DNA of 61,907 nt from contig JALNZF010000019.1 in NCBI GenBank assembly GCA_023229435.1, positions 1 to 61,907 on the forward strand, given 5' to 3'. This DNA comes from Nitrospirota bacterium. Lineage in GTDB: Bacteria > Nitrospirota > UBA9217. This document shows, in pieces, positions 55,432 to 61,907 of the stretch (positions within the stretch are counted from its first letter, which is position 1; each line of letters starts with the position of its first letter). The notes beneath the pieces were generated by a model. It saw only the letters and a program-made list of their open reading frames with translations. It was not told the origin of the DNA and ran no database searches. Made by a program: the position numbers and the translations under genes.

Positions 55432-56775
55432 ATGTTTGATTCCTTAAGTGGTAAATTAGAGTCTGTTTTCAAGAAGCTCCGCGGCAGGGGCATTCTTAAG
55501 GAAGACGACGTTAAAGAGGCCATGCGCGAGGTGCGTCTTGCGCTCCTTGAAGCTGATGTAAACTTCAAGGTGGTGAAGGAGTTCATCGGCAAGGTACAGG
55601 AACGGGCAGTCGGGCAGGAGATACTCTCAAGCCTCACCCCGGGCCAGCAGGTTGTGAAGATCGTCCACGAGGAGCTCGTGGCGCTCCTGGGGGGAACGCA
55701 GGCAAAGCTTCATTTGTCGCCGAACCCGCCCACCGTCATCATGATGGTCGGCTTGCAGGGCTCCGGCAAGACGACCACGGCCGGCAAGCTGGCGAAGAAT
55801 TTCAAGAAGGACGGGCGCAGGGTCCTTCTGGTCCCGGCGGACACGCAGAGGCCGGCGGCGGTCCAGCAGCTTATCACCCTTGCGAAGCAGGTGGGGGTGG
55901 ATGCCTATCTCACGGAAGAGAAGGACCCCGTTGTCATTTGCCGCGCGGCGGTCCAGCAGGCCGCTTCATCTCTGTATGAGGTGGTGATCCTTGATACGGC
56001 GGGCAGGCTCCAGATCGACGAGCCGCTCATGGACGAGCTCCGGCAGATCAAGGCCGGGGTAAAGCCGAGCGAAGTGCTGTTCGTGGCCGATGCGATGACC
56101 GGCCAGGAAGCCGTGAATATCGCCTCGAAGTTCAACGCCGACCTGGGATTTGACGGCGTGGTCTTGACCAAGCTTGACGGCGATGCGCGCGGCGGCGCGG
56201 CGCTCTCGGTCCGGTCCGTGACCGGCAAGCCGCTCAAGTTTGTCGGCATGGGCGAGAAGCTCGACGCCCTCGAGCCGTTCCATCCGGACCGCATGGCCTC
56301 GCGCATCCTCGGCATGGGCGACGTGATGTCGCTCATCGAGAAGGCGCAGGAGACCGTTGGCGAGGAAGAGGCGCTCAAGCTTGCGAAGAAGCTCAAGAAG
56401 AACACCTTCGACCTCGAGGACTTCCGCAACCAGTTGAAGCAGGTGAAAAAGCTCGGCGGTCTTGAGCAGATCATGGGAATGATCCCCGGGATGGGCAAGA
56501 TGAAGCTCCCGGATGCGCAGGTGAATGAAAAGGAGCTGGCGAAGGTTGACGCGATCATCAGCTCCATGACCCCCAAGGAACGGACAGACTATCTGATCAT
56601 CAACGGCAGCCGCAGGGTCCGCATCGCCAAAGGCAGCGGCACCCAGGTGCAGGATGTGAACCGGCTCCTGAAGCAGTTCGGCGAGATGCGCAAGATGATG
56701 AAGTCCCTGTCAGGCGGCAAGATGGGGAAGATGGGTAATATAGGCAAGATGCTCGGCGGCAGGATGCCGTTTTGA
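55432..56775 (+). CDS. ffh: Signal recognition particle protein Ffh
   Basis: A 447-residue GTPase that, with 4.5S RNA, delivers nascent membrane proteins to FtsY and SecYEG. N domain (1-90), G domain with P-loop GLQGSGKTTTAGKLA, DTQRPAAVQQL, DTAGRLQID and TKLDGDARGG, and M domain (about 295-447) rich in Met, with ETVGEEEALKLAKKL and MIPGMGKM. Length is normal. It heads ffh-rpsP-rimM-trmD-rplS-rnhB-yraN. No SRP RNA gene is visible here. Confidence 0.96.
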   Translation: MFDSLSGKLESVFKKLRGRGILKEDDVKEAMREVRLALLEADVNFKVVKEFIGKVQERAVGQEILSSLTPGQQVVKIVHEELVALLGGTQAKLHLSPNPPTVIMMVGLQGSGKTTTAGKLAKNFKKDGRRVLLVPADTQRPAAVQQLITLAKQVGVDAYLTEEKDPVVICRAAVQQAASSLYEVVILDTAGRLQIDEPLMDELRQIKAGVKPSEVLFVADAMTGQEAVNIASKFNADLGFDGVVLTKLDGDARGGAALSVRSVTGKPLKFVGMGEKLDALEPFHPDRMASRILGMGDVMSLIEKAQETVGEEEALKLAKKLKKNTFDLEDFRNQLKQVKKLGGLEQIMGMIPGMGKMKLPDAQVNEKELAKVDAIISSMTPKERTDYLIINGSRRVRIAKGSGTQVQDVNRLLKQFGEMRKMMKSLSGGKMGKMGNIGKMLGGRMPF

Positions 56776-56790
56776 GGAGAAACCTTATAT

Positions 56791-56866
56791 TTACCACTAA
56801 GACACGAAGACACTAAGATAAACCTTATTTAAAGTCTTCCTTCGTGACTTGGTGCCTTTGTGGTAA
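56791..56866. repeat. Fold-back word repeat upstream of rpsP (CACGAAGACACTAAG type)
   Basis: TTACCACTAAGACACGAAGA and CACTAAGA on the left; TTCGTGACTTGGTGCCTTTG and TGGTAA on the right, in the ffh-rpsP gap. Same family as 22667-22769. Confidence 0.65.
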
Positions 56867-56904
56867 CAGATTTTAAGTGATTTAATAACGAAAGAGGTGA
56901 ACAC

Positions 56905-57177
56905 ATGGCTGTAAAGATCAGACTGAAACGGATGGGGACTCACAAAAAACCGTACTACCGGCTGGTTGTAGCGGATTCCCGGTCGCCGAGAGACGGACGC
57001 TTTATCGAGATGGTCGGTATTTACGATCCGCTCAAGAAGCCGGCGGAGATCAAGGTTGATCAGGTCAAGGCATTGGACTGGCTCAAGAAGGGCGCAGTCC
57101 CCTCTGATACCGCGCGGACCCTGCTCTCCAAGGTTGGAATCATGAAGCAGTTCGCAGAGGCGGCGAAGTCGTCTTAG
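56905..57177 (+). CDS. rpsP: 30S ribosomal protein S16
   Basis: A 90-residue ribosomal protein of the 30S body. MAVKIRLKRMGTHKKPYYRL, VADSRSPRDGRFIEMVGIYD and the KVDQVKALDWLKKGA region are the family signature. AAAGAGGTGA precedes ATG 56905. Unlike many operons of this type, no KH-domain gene lies between rpsP and rimM. Confidence 0.97.
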   Translation: MAVKIRLKRMGTHKKPYYRLVVADSRSPRDGRFIEMVGIYDPLKKPAEIKVDQVKALDWLKKGAVPSDTARTLLSKVGIMKQFAEAAKSS

Positions 57178-57186
57178 TTCGGAGTT

Positions 57187-57217
57187 CCCCCGATTAAGAT
57201 GTTCGGGGGCAGGCTCC
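57187..57217 (+). repeat. 31-bp dispersed repeat, copy 4
   Basis: CCCCCGATTAAGATG then TTCGGGGGCAGGCTCC, followed by GTTCGGAGTGCGGAG words as at copy 2, in the rpsP-rimM gap. Confidence 0.8.
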
Positions 57218-57285
57218 GTTCGGAGTGCGGAGAACACAACCGCAATATCATGAAGACGGAATGCTGAATCCGCGATGACGCGCAC

Positions 57286-57789
57286 ATGCTCATAACCATC
57301 GGCAAAGCGGTTAAACCCTTTGGCGTCAAGGGCGAGATGAAGATCGGGCTCCTGACGGACTTCCCGGGGCGCTTCAAGGACTTGGGCCGGGTGCATCTGG
57401 TCTCACCGGCCGGCAAAGAGATCGTTTGCAAAGTGAAGTCCGTTCGGTATGCCGGCGAGGTCCCGCTCCTTCTTTTTGACGGATATGATTCTCCCGAGAA
57501 GGCCAAGGAACTGAACGGGTGGCTCGTCAAAGTTCCCGAGGAAGACGCGGTCCCGCTGCCCGAGGGGCAGTATTACTGGTACGAGATCATCGGCATGGAG
57601 GTCCTTGCCGAGAGCGGCGAGAAGCTCGGCACCATCGTGGACATCTTCGAAACGGGCAGCAATGACGTGTATGTGATGAAACACGGCAGGAAGGAAGTCT
57701 ATCTTCCCGCGACGAAGGAAGTGATCAAGCAGGTCGACCGGAAGACGAAACAGATGGTCATCCATCTGATGGACGGCATGATGGAATAG
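57286..57789 (+). CDS. rimM: Ribosome maturation factor RimM
   Basis: A 167-residue 30S maturation factor that binds S19. The N-terminal domain begins ITIGKAVKPFGVKGEMKIGL, and the PRC-barrel C-terminal domain contains YYWYEIIGMEVLAESGEKLG and the D-VYVMK-KEVYLPATKEV segment. Length is normal. The position between rpsP and trmD is conserved across bacteria. Confidence 0.93.
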   Translation: MLITIGKAVKPFGVKGEMKIGLLTDFPGRFKDLGRVHLVSPAGKEIVCKVKSVRYAGEVPLLLFDGYDSPEKAKELNGWLVKVPEEDAVPLPEGQYYWYEIIGMEVLAESGEKLGTIVDIFETGSNDVYVMKHGRKEVYLPATKEVIKQVDRKTKQMVIHLMDGMME

Positions 57790-57821
57790 CTGCCGGCCTC
57801 ACGCACCTGGAGGCGGCAGTA

Positions 57822-57918
57822 TTGAAAATTGTAAATTGCACAATGCAAATTTCAAAGTATCGGACCCGACGAACAATTTTGCATTTTAAACGTTGTACTG
57901 TGCATTCTGCAATTTCTC
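57822..57918. repeat. Fold-back word repeat upstream of trmD (TGCAAATT type)
   Basis: ATTGAAAATTGTAAATTGCA and CAATGCAAATTT on the left; AATTTTGCATTTTAAACGTT and GTGCATTCTGCAATTT on the right, in the rimM-trmD gap. Confidence 0.55.
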
Positions 57919-57946
57919 TTTCATTGAAAAACGTGCGGTCAGAGAT

Positions 57947-58696
57947 ATGAGAGCATTGAATTTCGAGGTGCTCACCCTGTTCCCCGGGATACTTGAGGGG
58001 CCGCTGAACGAGAGCATTCTCAAACGGGGCAGGGAAAAAAGGCTTCTGAACATTGTGGTCCGGAACATCCGGGACTATACGGAAGACAAACACCGGACCG
58101 CCGACGACAGCCCCTATGGGGGAGGCGCCGGCATGGTGCTCAAGCCTGAGCCGATTGTCAAGGCCTTTGAGGCGATCAGGGCGGAGCATCCCGGGGAAAC
58201 GTTGTTAACGATCCTGCTCTCGCCGCAAGGCAGACTCCTTGATCAACGGCGGGCGGAACAGCTCTCCGAGGAAAAGCGGACAATCGTTCTGCTCTGCGGA
58301 CATTACGAGGCGATCGATGAGCGCGTGATCGATGCCCTCATTGACGAGGAACTTTCGATCGGCGATTATGTGCTCACCGGCGGGGAGCTTGCCGCTCTGG
58401 TGGTGATCGATGCGGCCGCAAGACTGCTGCCCGGCGTTCTGGGCGATGAAGAGTCGGCATACCGCGATTCATTTGGCGACGGCCTGCTCGACCATCCGCA
58501 TTATACGCGGCCGGCTGAATTTCTTGGGAGAAAGGTCCCGGATGTTCTGCTTGGCGGCAACCATGCGGCGATCGAGAAGTGGCGCAGACGTGAGTCGCTC
58601 AGGGCCACGCTCAGGAAGAGACCGGAGCTGTTGGCAACAGCGGAGCTCACTGATGAGGATCGGAAGATACTGGAAGAGCTGAAAAAAGAATTGTAA
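57947..58696 (+). CDS. trmD: tRNA (guanine-37-N1)-methyltransferase
   Basis: A 249-residue knotted methyltransferase that makes m1G37 from SAM. FEVLTLFPGILEGPLNESIL at the start, DDSPYGGGAGMVLKPEP, LLCGHYEAIDERV, SIGDYVLTGGELAALV and LLDHPHYTRPAEF are the SPOUT-fold family blocks. ATG 57947 gives the family start; the longer open frame lies in the repeat. Confidence 0.97.
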   Translation: MRALNFEVLTLFPGILEGPLNESILKRGREKRLLNIVVRNIRDYTEDKHRTADDSPYGGGAGMVLKPEPIVKAFEAIRAEHPGETLLTILLSPQGRLLDQRRAEQLSEEKRTIVLLCGHYEAIDERVIDALIDEELSIGDYVLTGGELAALVVIDAAARLLPGVLGDEESAYRDSFGDGLLDHPHYTRPAEFLGRKVPDVLLGGNHAAIEKWRRRESLRATLRKRPELLATAELTDEDRKILEELKKEL

Positions 58697-58768
58697 ATTG
58701 GAAATTGTAAATTAGAAAATGAAAATTTTAATGTTAAAATTTCCAATCTTCATTTTTCAATAAAGTTT
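58692..58768. repeat. Fold-back word repeat upstream of rplS (GGAAATTGTAAATT type)
   Basis: TGTAAATTGGAAATTGTAAA and TTAGAAAATG on the left; AAAATTTCCAATCTTCATTT on the right, in the trmD-rplS gap. Same family as 40544-40634. Confidence 0.65.
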
Positions 58769-58786
58769 TTTAAGGGGAGGTTTACC

Positions 58787-59182
58787 ATGAACATCATACA
58801 GTCGTTGGAAAAGGCGCAGATGAAAGAAGTGATCCCGAGCTTCCGCGTGGGCGATACCATCCGCGTGCATGCGAAGGTCGTGGAAGGCGATAAGGAAAGG
58901 ATCCAGGTCTACGAGGGCGTGGTGATCGGCCGCCAGGGAGCGGGCGCGCGCGAGCTCATCCGGGTCCGGAAGTTGTCCTACGGCGTGGGCGTCGAAAGGC
59001 TCTTTCCGACCCACTCTCCCATGATCGACAAGATCGAGGTCGCCAAGCAGGGCAAGGTCCGAAGGGCCAAGCTTTACTTCCTGAGAGAATTGCGCGGCAA
59101 GGCCGCCCGGATCAAAGAGAAAGAGCGCGTCTATGCAACCGTGGCAGGCGCAACGCGACTGGACATAGCAGAACAGAAGTAA
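58787..59182 (+). CDS. rplS: 50S ribosomal protein L19
   Basis: A 131-residue protein at the 30S-50S interface. PSFRVGDTIRVHAKVVEGDK, RIQVYEGVVIGRQGAG, VRKLSYGVGVERLFPTHSP and KVRRAKLYFLRELRGKAARI are the family blocks. GGGGAGGT precedes ATG 58787. Confidence 0.97.
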   Translation: MNIIQSLEKAQMKEVIPSFRVGDTIRVHAKVVEGDKERIQVYEGVVIGRQGAGARELIRVRKLSYGVGVERLFPTHSPMIDKIEVAKQGKVRRAKLYFLRELRGKAARIKEKERVYATVAGATRLDIAEQK

Positions 59183-59278
59183 TGCAGTAAGCACCAAATT
59201 TCAAATTTGAAACTGTTCGAGGTTTGATGCTTGGTGTTTATTTGAGATTTGGCGCTTGTTATTTGGAATTTTTCTTTC
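59183..59278. repeat. Fold-back word repeat upstream of rnhB (ACCAAATTTCAAATT type)
   Basis: AAGCACCAAATTTCAAATTT on the left; GATGCTTGGTGTTTATTTGA and GATTTGGCGCTTGTTATTTG on the right, in the rplS-rnhB gap. Same family as 60357-60483. Confidence 0.55.
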
Positions 59279-59290
59279 GGTGAGGTCGCT

Positions 59291-59983
59291 ATGCCTCGTG
59301 GCAGGTCACGCCTGCGTGAAGCGTATTCAGAGCGCACTGCTGATCTGTTCAGCAACGAGCCGGAATGCGACCCTCTGTACTTCGAGCGGAGTTCACGCGA
59401 GGCCGGCTACCATTGTATCGCCGGGCTGGATGAGGCCGGCAGGGGGCCGCTGGCGGGTCCGGTGGTTGCCGCCGCGGTGGTGCTGCCCGTCGGCCTGCTG
59501 ATCCCCGGGCTCACTGATTCAAAACAGGTCCCTGAACAGGAGCGGGAGAGGCTTTTCGAGGTGATACAAGCCCGAGCGGTCTGTTACGGCGTCGGCATTG
59601 CCGATGAGCGGACCATCGACCTGGTGAACATCCTTCAGGCGACCATCATTGCCATGGAGCGGGCGCTCCAGGCGCTCGACCCGCAACCCGATTACCTGCT
59701 GCTTGACGCGATCTCCCTTCCGCGCGTTCCGCTCCCGCAAAAGCCGCTCATTAAGGGAGACTGCCGAAGCCACTCCATTGCAGCGGCGTCCATTCTTGCC
59801 AAGGTGACCCGGGACCGCATCATGCGTGAACTCCACAGACAATATCCCTGCTATAATTTTCAAAAACATAAAGGCTACGGCACGAAGGAGCATCTTCTGC
59901 TCCTGCGGGAGCACGGCCCCTGTGACGCTCATCGCAGGACGTTCAGTCCCGTTGCCCGGCTGCTCTCGGGAGCGGCCCGTTGA
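59291..59983 (+). CDS. rnhB: Ribonuclease HII
   Basis: A 230-residue endonuclease that removes ribonucleotides from DNA. IAGLDEAGRGPLAGPVVAAA holds the first catalytic Asp-Glu, DYLLLDA the next Asp, and AAASILAKVTRDR and HKGYGTKEHL the remainder of the site. A charged N-terminal extension of about 45 residues precedes the core. Its stop overlaps the yraN TTG start. Confidence 0.95.
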   Translation: MPRGRSRLREAYSERTADLFSNEPECDPLYFERSSREAGYHCIAGLDEAGRGPLAGPVVAAAVVLPVGLLIPGLTDSKQVPEQERERLFEVIQARAVCYGVGIADERTIDLVNILQATIIAMERALQALDPQPDYLLLDAISLPRVPLPQKPLIKGDCRSHSIAAASILAKVTRDRIMRELHRQYPCYNFQKHKGYGTKEHLLLLREHGPCDAHRRTFSPVARLLSGAAR

Positions 59984-60354
59984 GTCTGCTGAACAAACTG
60001 CTCGGCAGAGAAGGAGAGGACCTGGCCGCGCGGTTCCTGATGAAGCAGGGGTACCGGATCCTGGAACGGAACTATTGCACCCGAAGCGGTGAGATCGACC
60101 TTGTCGCCCTGCATGACGGCGCTGTGGTGTTCGTTGAGGTAAAAACGAGAACGAGCGACGTCTTTGGCGCGCCGGAACTCGCGGTCACTCCCCGGAAGCA
60201 GCAGCGGATGGTCAAGGCGGCGCTCGCGTACATCAAACAGAGAAAGCTTCATCAGGTCCCCTGCCGGTTCGATGTGGTGGCCATCACTACAGCCGCGAAA
60301 CAGGAAGTGGAGCACATCCGGAACGCATTCGAGATGGACCATACGCGCTATTAG
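59980..60354 (+). CDS. yraN: YraN/UPF0102 putative endonuclease
   Basis: A 124-residue protein with a restriction-endonuclease-like fold. GREGEDLAARFLMKQGYRIL, NYCTRSGEIDLVALHDGAVV and FVEVKTRTSD keep the Glu-Asp-ExK metal site. The start is TTG 59980 in a TTGA overlap with rnhB, so translation is coupled. Cellular role is unknown. Confidence 0.92.
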   Translation: MSLLNKLLGREGEDLAARFLMKQGYRILERNYCTRSGEIDLVALHDGAVVFVEVKTRTSDVFGAPELAVTPRKQQRMVKAALAYIKQRKLHQVPCRFDVVAITTAAKQEVEHIRNAFEMDHTRY

Positions 60355-60356
60355 CG

Positions 60357-60483
60357 CGTAAGAACCAAATGACAAGTACCAAATAACAAATAAATTCCAA
60401 GCACCAAGCACCAAACTTCAAACGTTTCGGAGATTGGTATTTTGTATTTGGTGATTATCTGAAATTTGGTGTTTGGGATTTGG
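60357..60483. repeat. Fold-back word repeat (ACCAAGCACCAA type)
   Basis: GAACCAAATGACAAGTACCA and AAGCACCAAGCACCAAAC on the left; GATTGGTATTTTGTATTTGG and AAATTTGGTGTTTGGGATTT on the right. It fills the gap before the cyclic-nucleotide-binding gene. Confidence 0.6.
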
Positions 60484-60505
60484 ATTTTTCGCTTCGGGAG
60501 GGAAT

Positions 60506-60964
60506 GTGATAGAACTTCTCAAGAAGATACACCTGTTCGATACTCTCAATGAGCGGGAACTGGAAAAAATTCAGAATATCTGCGTTCGTGAAACGCATGC
60601 CAGGGACACGACCTTGTTCGTCGAGGGCGATCCCGGCAACCGGTGCTATCTCATCACCAAGGGGCAGGTGCGCATCAGCAAGTTCATTCGGAACATCGGA
60701 GAGGAGGCGCTGACGGTGCTGAAGGAGGGCGACTATTTCGGCGAGATGGCCTTGATCGACAATTTCCCCCGGTCCGCGCATGCCATCGCCAACACCGACC
60801 TTGAGGTCATTACAATCGACAAAACAGAGCTGGACTATATTCTGAACATGGACCATGAACTCGGGTATAAACTGCTCTGGAAATTCACGGAGACCCTTTC
60901 GAAGCGTTTGCGGGAGACCAATGAAAAAATGGCGGGCTTCCTGGCCATGAGCGGAGGGTTTTAA
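60506..60964 (+). CDS. Cyclic-nucleotide-binding-domain protein
   Basis: A 152-residue single-domain protein of the CAP/CNB fold. FVEGDPGNRCYLITKGQVRI and GDYFGEMALIDNFPRSAHAI match the phosphate-binding cassette, including the Gly-Glu and Arg that contact cAMP. There is no DNA-binding domain, so it is probably a regulatory partner protein. GTG 60506 follows GGGAGGG; an upstream in-frame ATG at 60473 lies in the repeat. It is the last gene after yraN. Confidence 0.82.
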   Translation: MIELLKKIHLFDTLNERELEKIQNICVRETHARDTTLFVEGDPGNRCYLITKGQVRISKFIRNIGEEALTVLKEGDYFGEMALIDNFPRSAHAIANTDLEVITIDKTELDYILNMDHELGYKLLWKFTETLSKRLRETNEKMAGFLAMSGGF

Positions 60965-60970
60965 AGGGTC

Positions 60971-60991
60971 GCACGCAAAGCGTGCTTTAAT
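60971..60991 (+). terminator. Weak hairpin after the cyclic-nucleotide-binding gene
   Basis: GCACGC-AAA-GCGTGC stem followed by TTTAAT, 6 bp after the stop codon. The T tract is short. The rest of 60965-61328 contains a short minus-strand open frame (60961-61140) that I do not support as a gene, and a CCCCGATAGAAGAATTCGGG palindrome at 61162-61182. Confidence 0.4.
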
Positions 60992-61245
60992 GTGTTCTGA
61001 CTCATTGACCGCGCCGGCCAGTATGCGTACAAGGATTTCAGTAATTCTTCAGTTACGAGGTTATCGAGCATATTATCGGCGTTTGTAAGCGCACGTAAAT
61101 TGTCCTTCCCGAACGCATCTATCGGGAACATGGTGCTCATTCGGAATTAGCAAAAAACCAGATCCCCGATAGAAGAATTCGGGGATGACAGCCAGTGGGT
61201 CAAAGACCTTATAACTGAAGCATTACGGCCTTCACCTGTTTTCCA

Positions 61246-61274
61246 TTGTCAAAGGGCGATGTTCATGGTATATT
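61246..61274 (+). promoter_or_regulatory. Promoter of hicBA
   Basis: TTGTCA (61246-61251), 17-bp spacer, TATATT (61269-61274), 55 bp before the hicB start. HicB proteins often repress this region; no palindromic operator was clear. Confidence 0.55.
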
Positions 61275-61328
61275 GTGTTCACTCACCCATTGTTAATGAT
61301 CAGTGATTTTGGTATGAAAGGATGAATC

Positions 61329-61562
61329 ATGGAATCCAAGCTCTCATTTCGGATTGTTTTTCGACCGGAGCCTGAAGGTGGTTATACGGTCATTGTGCCG
61401 TCTCTCCCGGGGTGCATCACCTATGGAGAAACCGTGGAAGAGGCTGGCAGAATGGCTGAGGATGCCATACGGGCATATTTGGTGAGCATGAAGAAGCATG
61501 GCGAGGAAATAGTCGATGATTCCAGGACACTGGAAAGCGTTTTAAATCTGGAATATGCCTAA
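61329..61562 (+). CDS. hicB: HicB-like antitoxin
   Basis: A 77-residue partial RNase H-fold protein. FRPEPEGGYTVIVPSLPGCI and TYGETVEEAGRMAEDAIRAY are typical of HicB. There is no C-terminal helix-turn-helix or ribbon-helix-helix, so this is a short form that would act by binding the toxin. It precedes hicA by an 8-nt overlap, the antitoxin-first order also seen in many HicBA pairs. Confidence 0.9.
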   Translation: MESKLSFRIVFRPEPEGGYTVIVPSLPGCITYGETVEEAGRMAEDAIRAYLVSMKKHGEEIVDDSRTLESVLNLEYA

Positions 61563-61764
61563 ACTTCCCGCGTTAACACCGGATGAGGTCATAAGAATAT
61601 TGGTCCAAAATGGATTTGAACTCGATCACCAGACCGGAAGCCATAGAATATATTATAACTCCGCAACAAAAAAGCGCGTTGTAGTTCCCTATCACAGAAA
61701 AGACCTTCCTAAAGGAACCCTAAACTCCATTCTTAAACAGGCAGGATTGAGGGATATTTTTTGA
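61555..61764 (+). CDS. hicA: HicA-like mRNA interferase toxin
   Basis: A 69-residue dsRNA-binding-fold toxin that cleaves mRNA. TPDEVIRILVQNGFELDHQT, GSHRIYYN with the catalytic His, VVVPYHRKDLPKGTLNSIL and KQAGL are family features. It overlaps hicB by 8 nt. Confidence 0.9.
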   Translation: MPKLPALTPDEVIRILVQNGFELDHQTGSHRIYYNSATKKRVVVPYHRKDLPKGTLNSILKQAGLRDIF

Positions 61765-61781
61765 AGGTGTCGGTTTTTGAC

Positions 61782-61907
61782 GGGCTGTTGCCCAAACCCC
61801 TTTCACCCTTCGACAAGCTCAGGGCGAACGGTATAGCTTTTGATATTATGAACTTTTTCCGTTCGTGCTGAGCCTGTCGAAGCACACAATCGGTTTGGGC
61901 AACAGGC
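61782..61907. repeat. Nested fold-back element at the window end
   Basis: Outer arms GGGCTGTTGCCCAAACC (from 61782) and GGTTTGGGCAACAGGC (to 61907) enclose inner arms CTTCGACAAGCTCAGGGCGA-ACGG and CCGTTCGTGCTGAGCCTGTC-GAAG, with three mismatches, around an AT-rich centre. It is cut off by the window end or ends exactly there. Confidence 0.75.

Noticed and set aside
60961..61140. 59-codon minus-strand ORF after the cyclic-nucleotide-binding gene
   Set aside because: No ribosome binding site, overlaps the hairpin after the upstream gene, and no family recognised; could be a remnant but not supportable.

Overview
The window is about 62 kb of chromosomal DNA, dense and mostly housekeeping, from an anaerobic Gram-negative bacterium with a complete sulfate-activation and APS-reduction branch. 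The gene order adk-sat-aprB-aprA-qmoA-qmoB-qmoC-(CBS)-hppA, the two F0 b subunits in the ATP synthase operon, lipoboxes and a YaiO-type outer-membrane barrel, and a PerR/flavodiiron/rubredoxin oxygen-defence set fit a sulfate reducer or sulfur disproportionator of the Nitrospirota (Thermodesulfovibrionia-like) or Desulfobacterota. I favour Nitrospirota, but the sequence alone does not prove it. dsrAB, tRNAs, rRNAs and CRISPR arrays are not in the window.

Layout. 0-2.4 kb: a decayed accessory patch (MNT/HEPN pair with a frameshift, a DinD fragment, winged-helix and Fic remnants, a small Fic-inhibitor-like gene, a strong palindrome). 2.4-7.4 kb: a degenerate-GGDEF/EAL protein on the minus strand, a broken 5' copy of rdgB, a secreted SBBP-repeat protein with a CFI-box tail, and intact rdgB. 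7.5-19.9 kb: the energy core. Sat makes APS and PPi, AprBA reduces APS to sulfite and AMP, QmoABC links Apr to the quinone pool, Adk recycles AMP, and the membrane H+-pyrophosphatase HppA recovers PPi energy. A stand-alone CBS protein sits between qmoC and hppA. 20-31 kb: two HD-domain proteins, a YkgJ protein, guaA, a CDF transporter, an FTR-catalytic/glutaredoxin pair, an Slp lipoprotein and a large hybrid sensor kinase. 31-36 kb (minus): uvrA, a lipoprotein and nadB. 36-42.6 kb: ATP synthase b', b, delta, alpha, gamma, beta, epsilon. 42.7-44.9 kb: perR with a near-consensus Per box, a flavodiiron protein and a short rubredoxin. 45-50 kb: radC, then a HEAT-repeat membrane protein, a processive GT2 glycosyltransferase and a TPR-YaiO outer-membrane protein, a candidate exopolysaccharide system. 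50-53.6 kb: an abbreviated amidohydrolase, pfkA, a membrane metallophosphoesterase and a small frameshifted secreted protein. 53.7-55.1 kb (minus): a secreted three-rhodanese protein interrupted by one in-frame UGA. 55.4-60.4 kb: ffh-rpsP-rimM-trmD-rplS-rnhB-yraN, then a cyclic-nucleotide-binding protein. 61.3-61.8 kb: hicBA.

Two things stand out. First, the UGA in the rhodanese gene lies in a CX4U active-site context and is followed at 21 nt by a hairpin with a GGUCG apical loop, the layout of a bacterial SECIS element; the gene very probably encodes a selenocysteine rhodanese. Second, almost every intergenic gap, including gaps inside the apr-qmo, ATP synthase and ffh-rnhB operons, holds a fold-back element built from short near-tandem words. 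There are several unrelated word families plus a 31-bp repeat present four times. This looks like one architecture repeatedly re-invented in different sequence, and I know of no description of its function.
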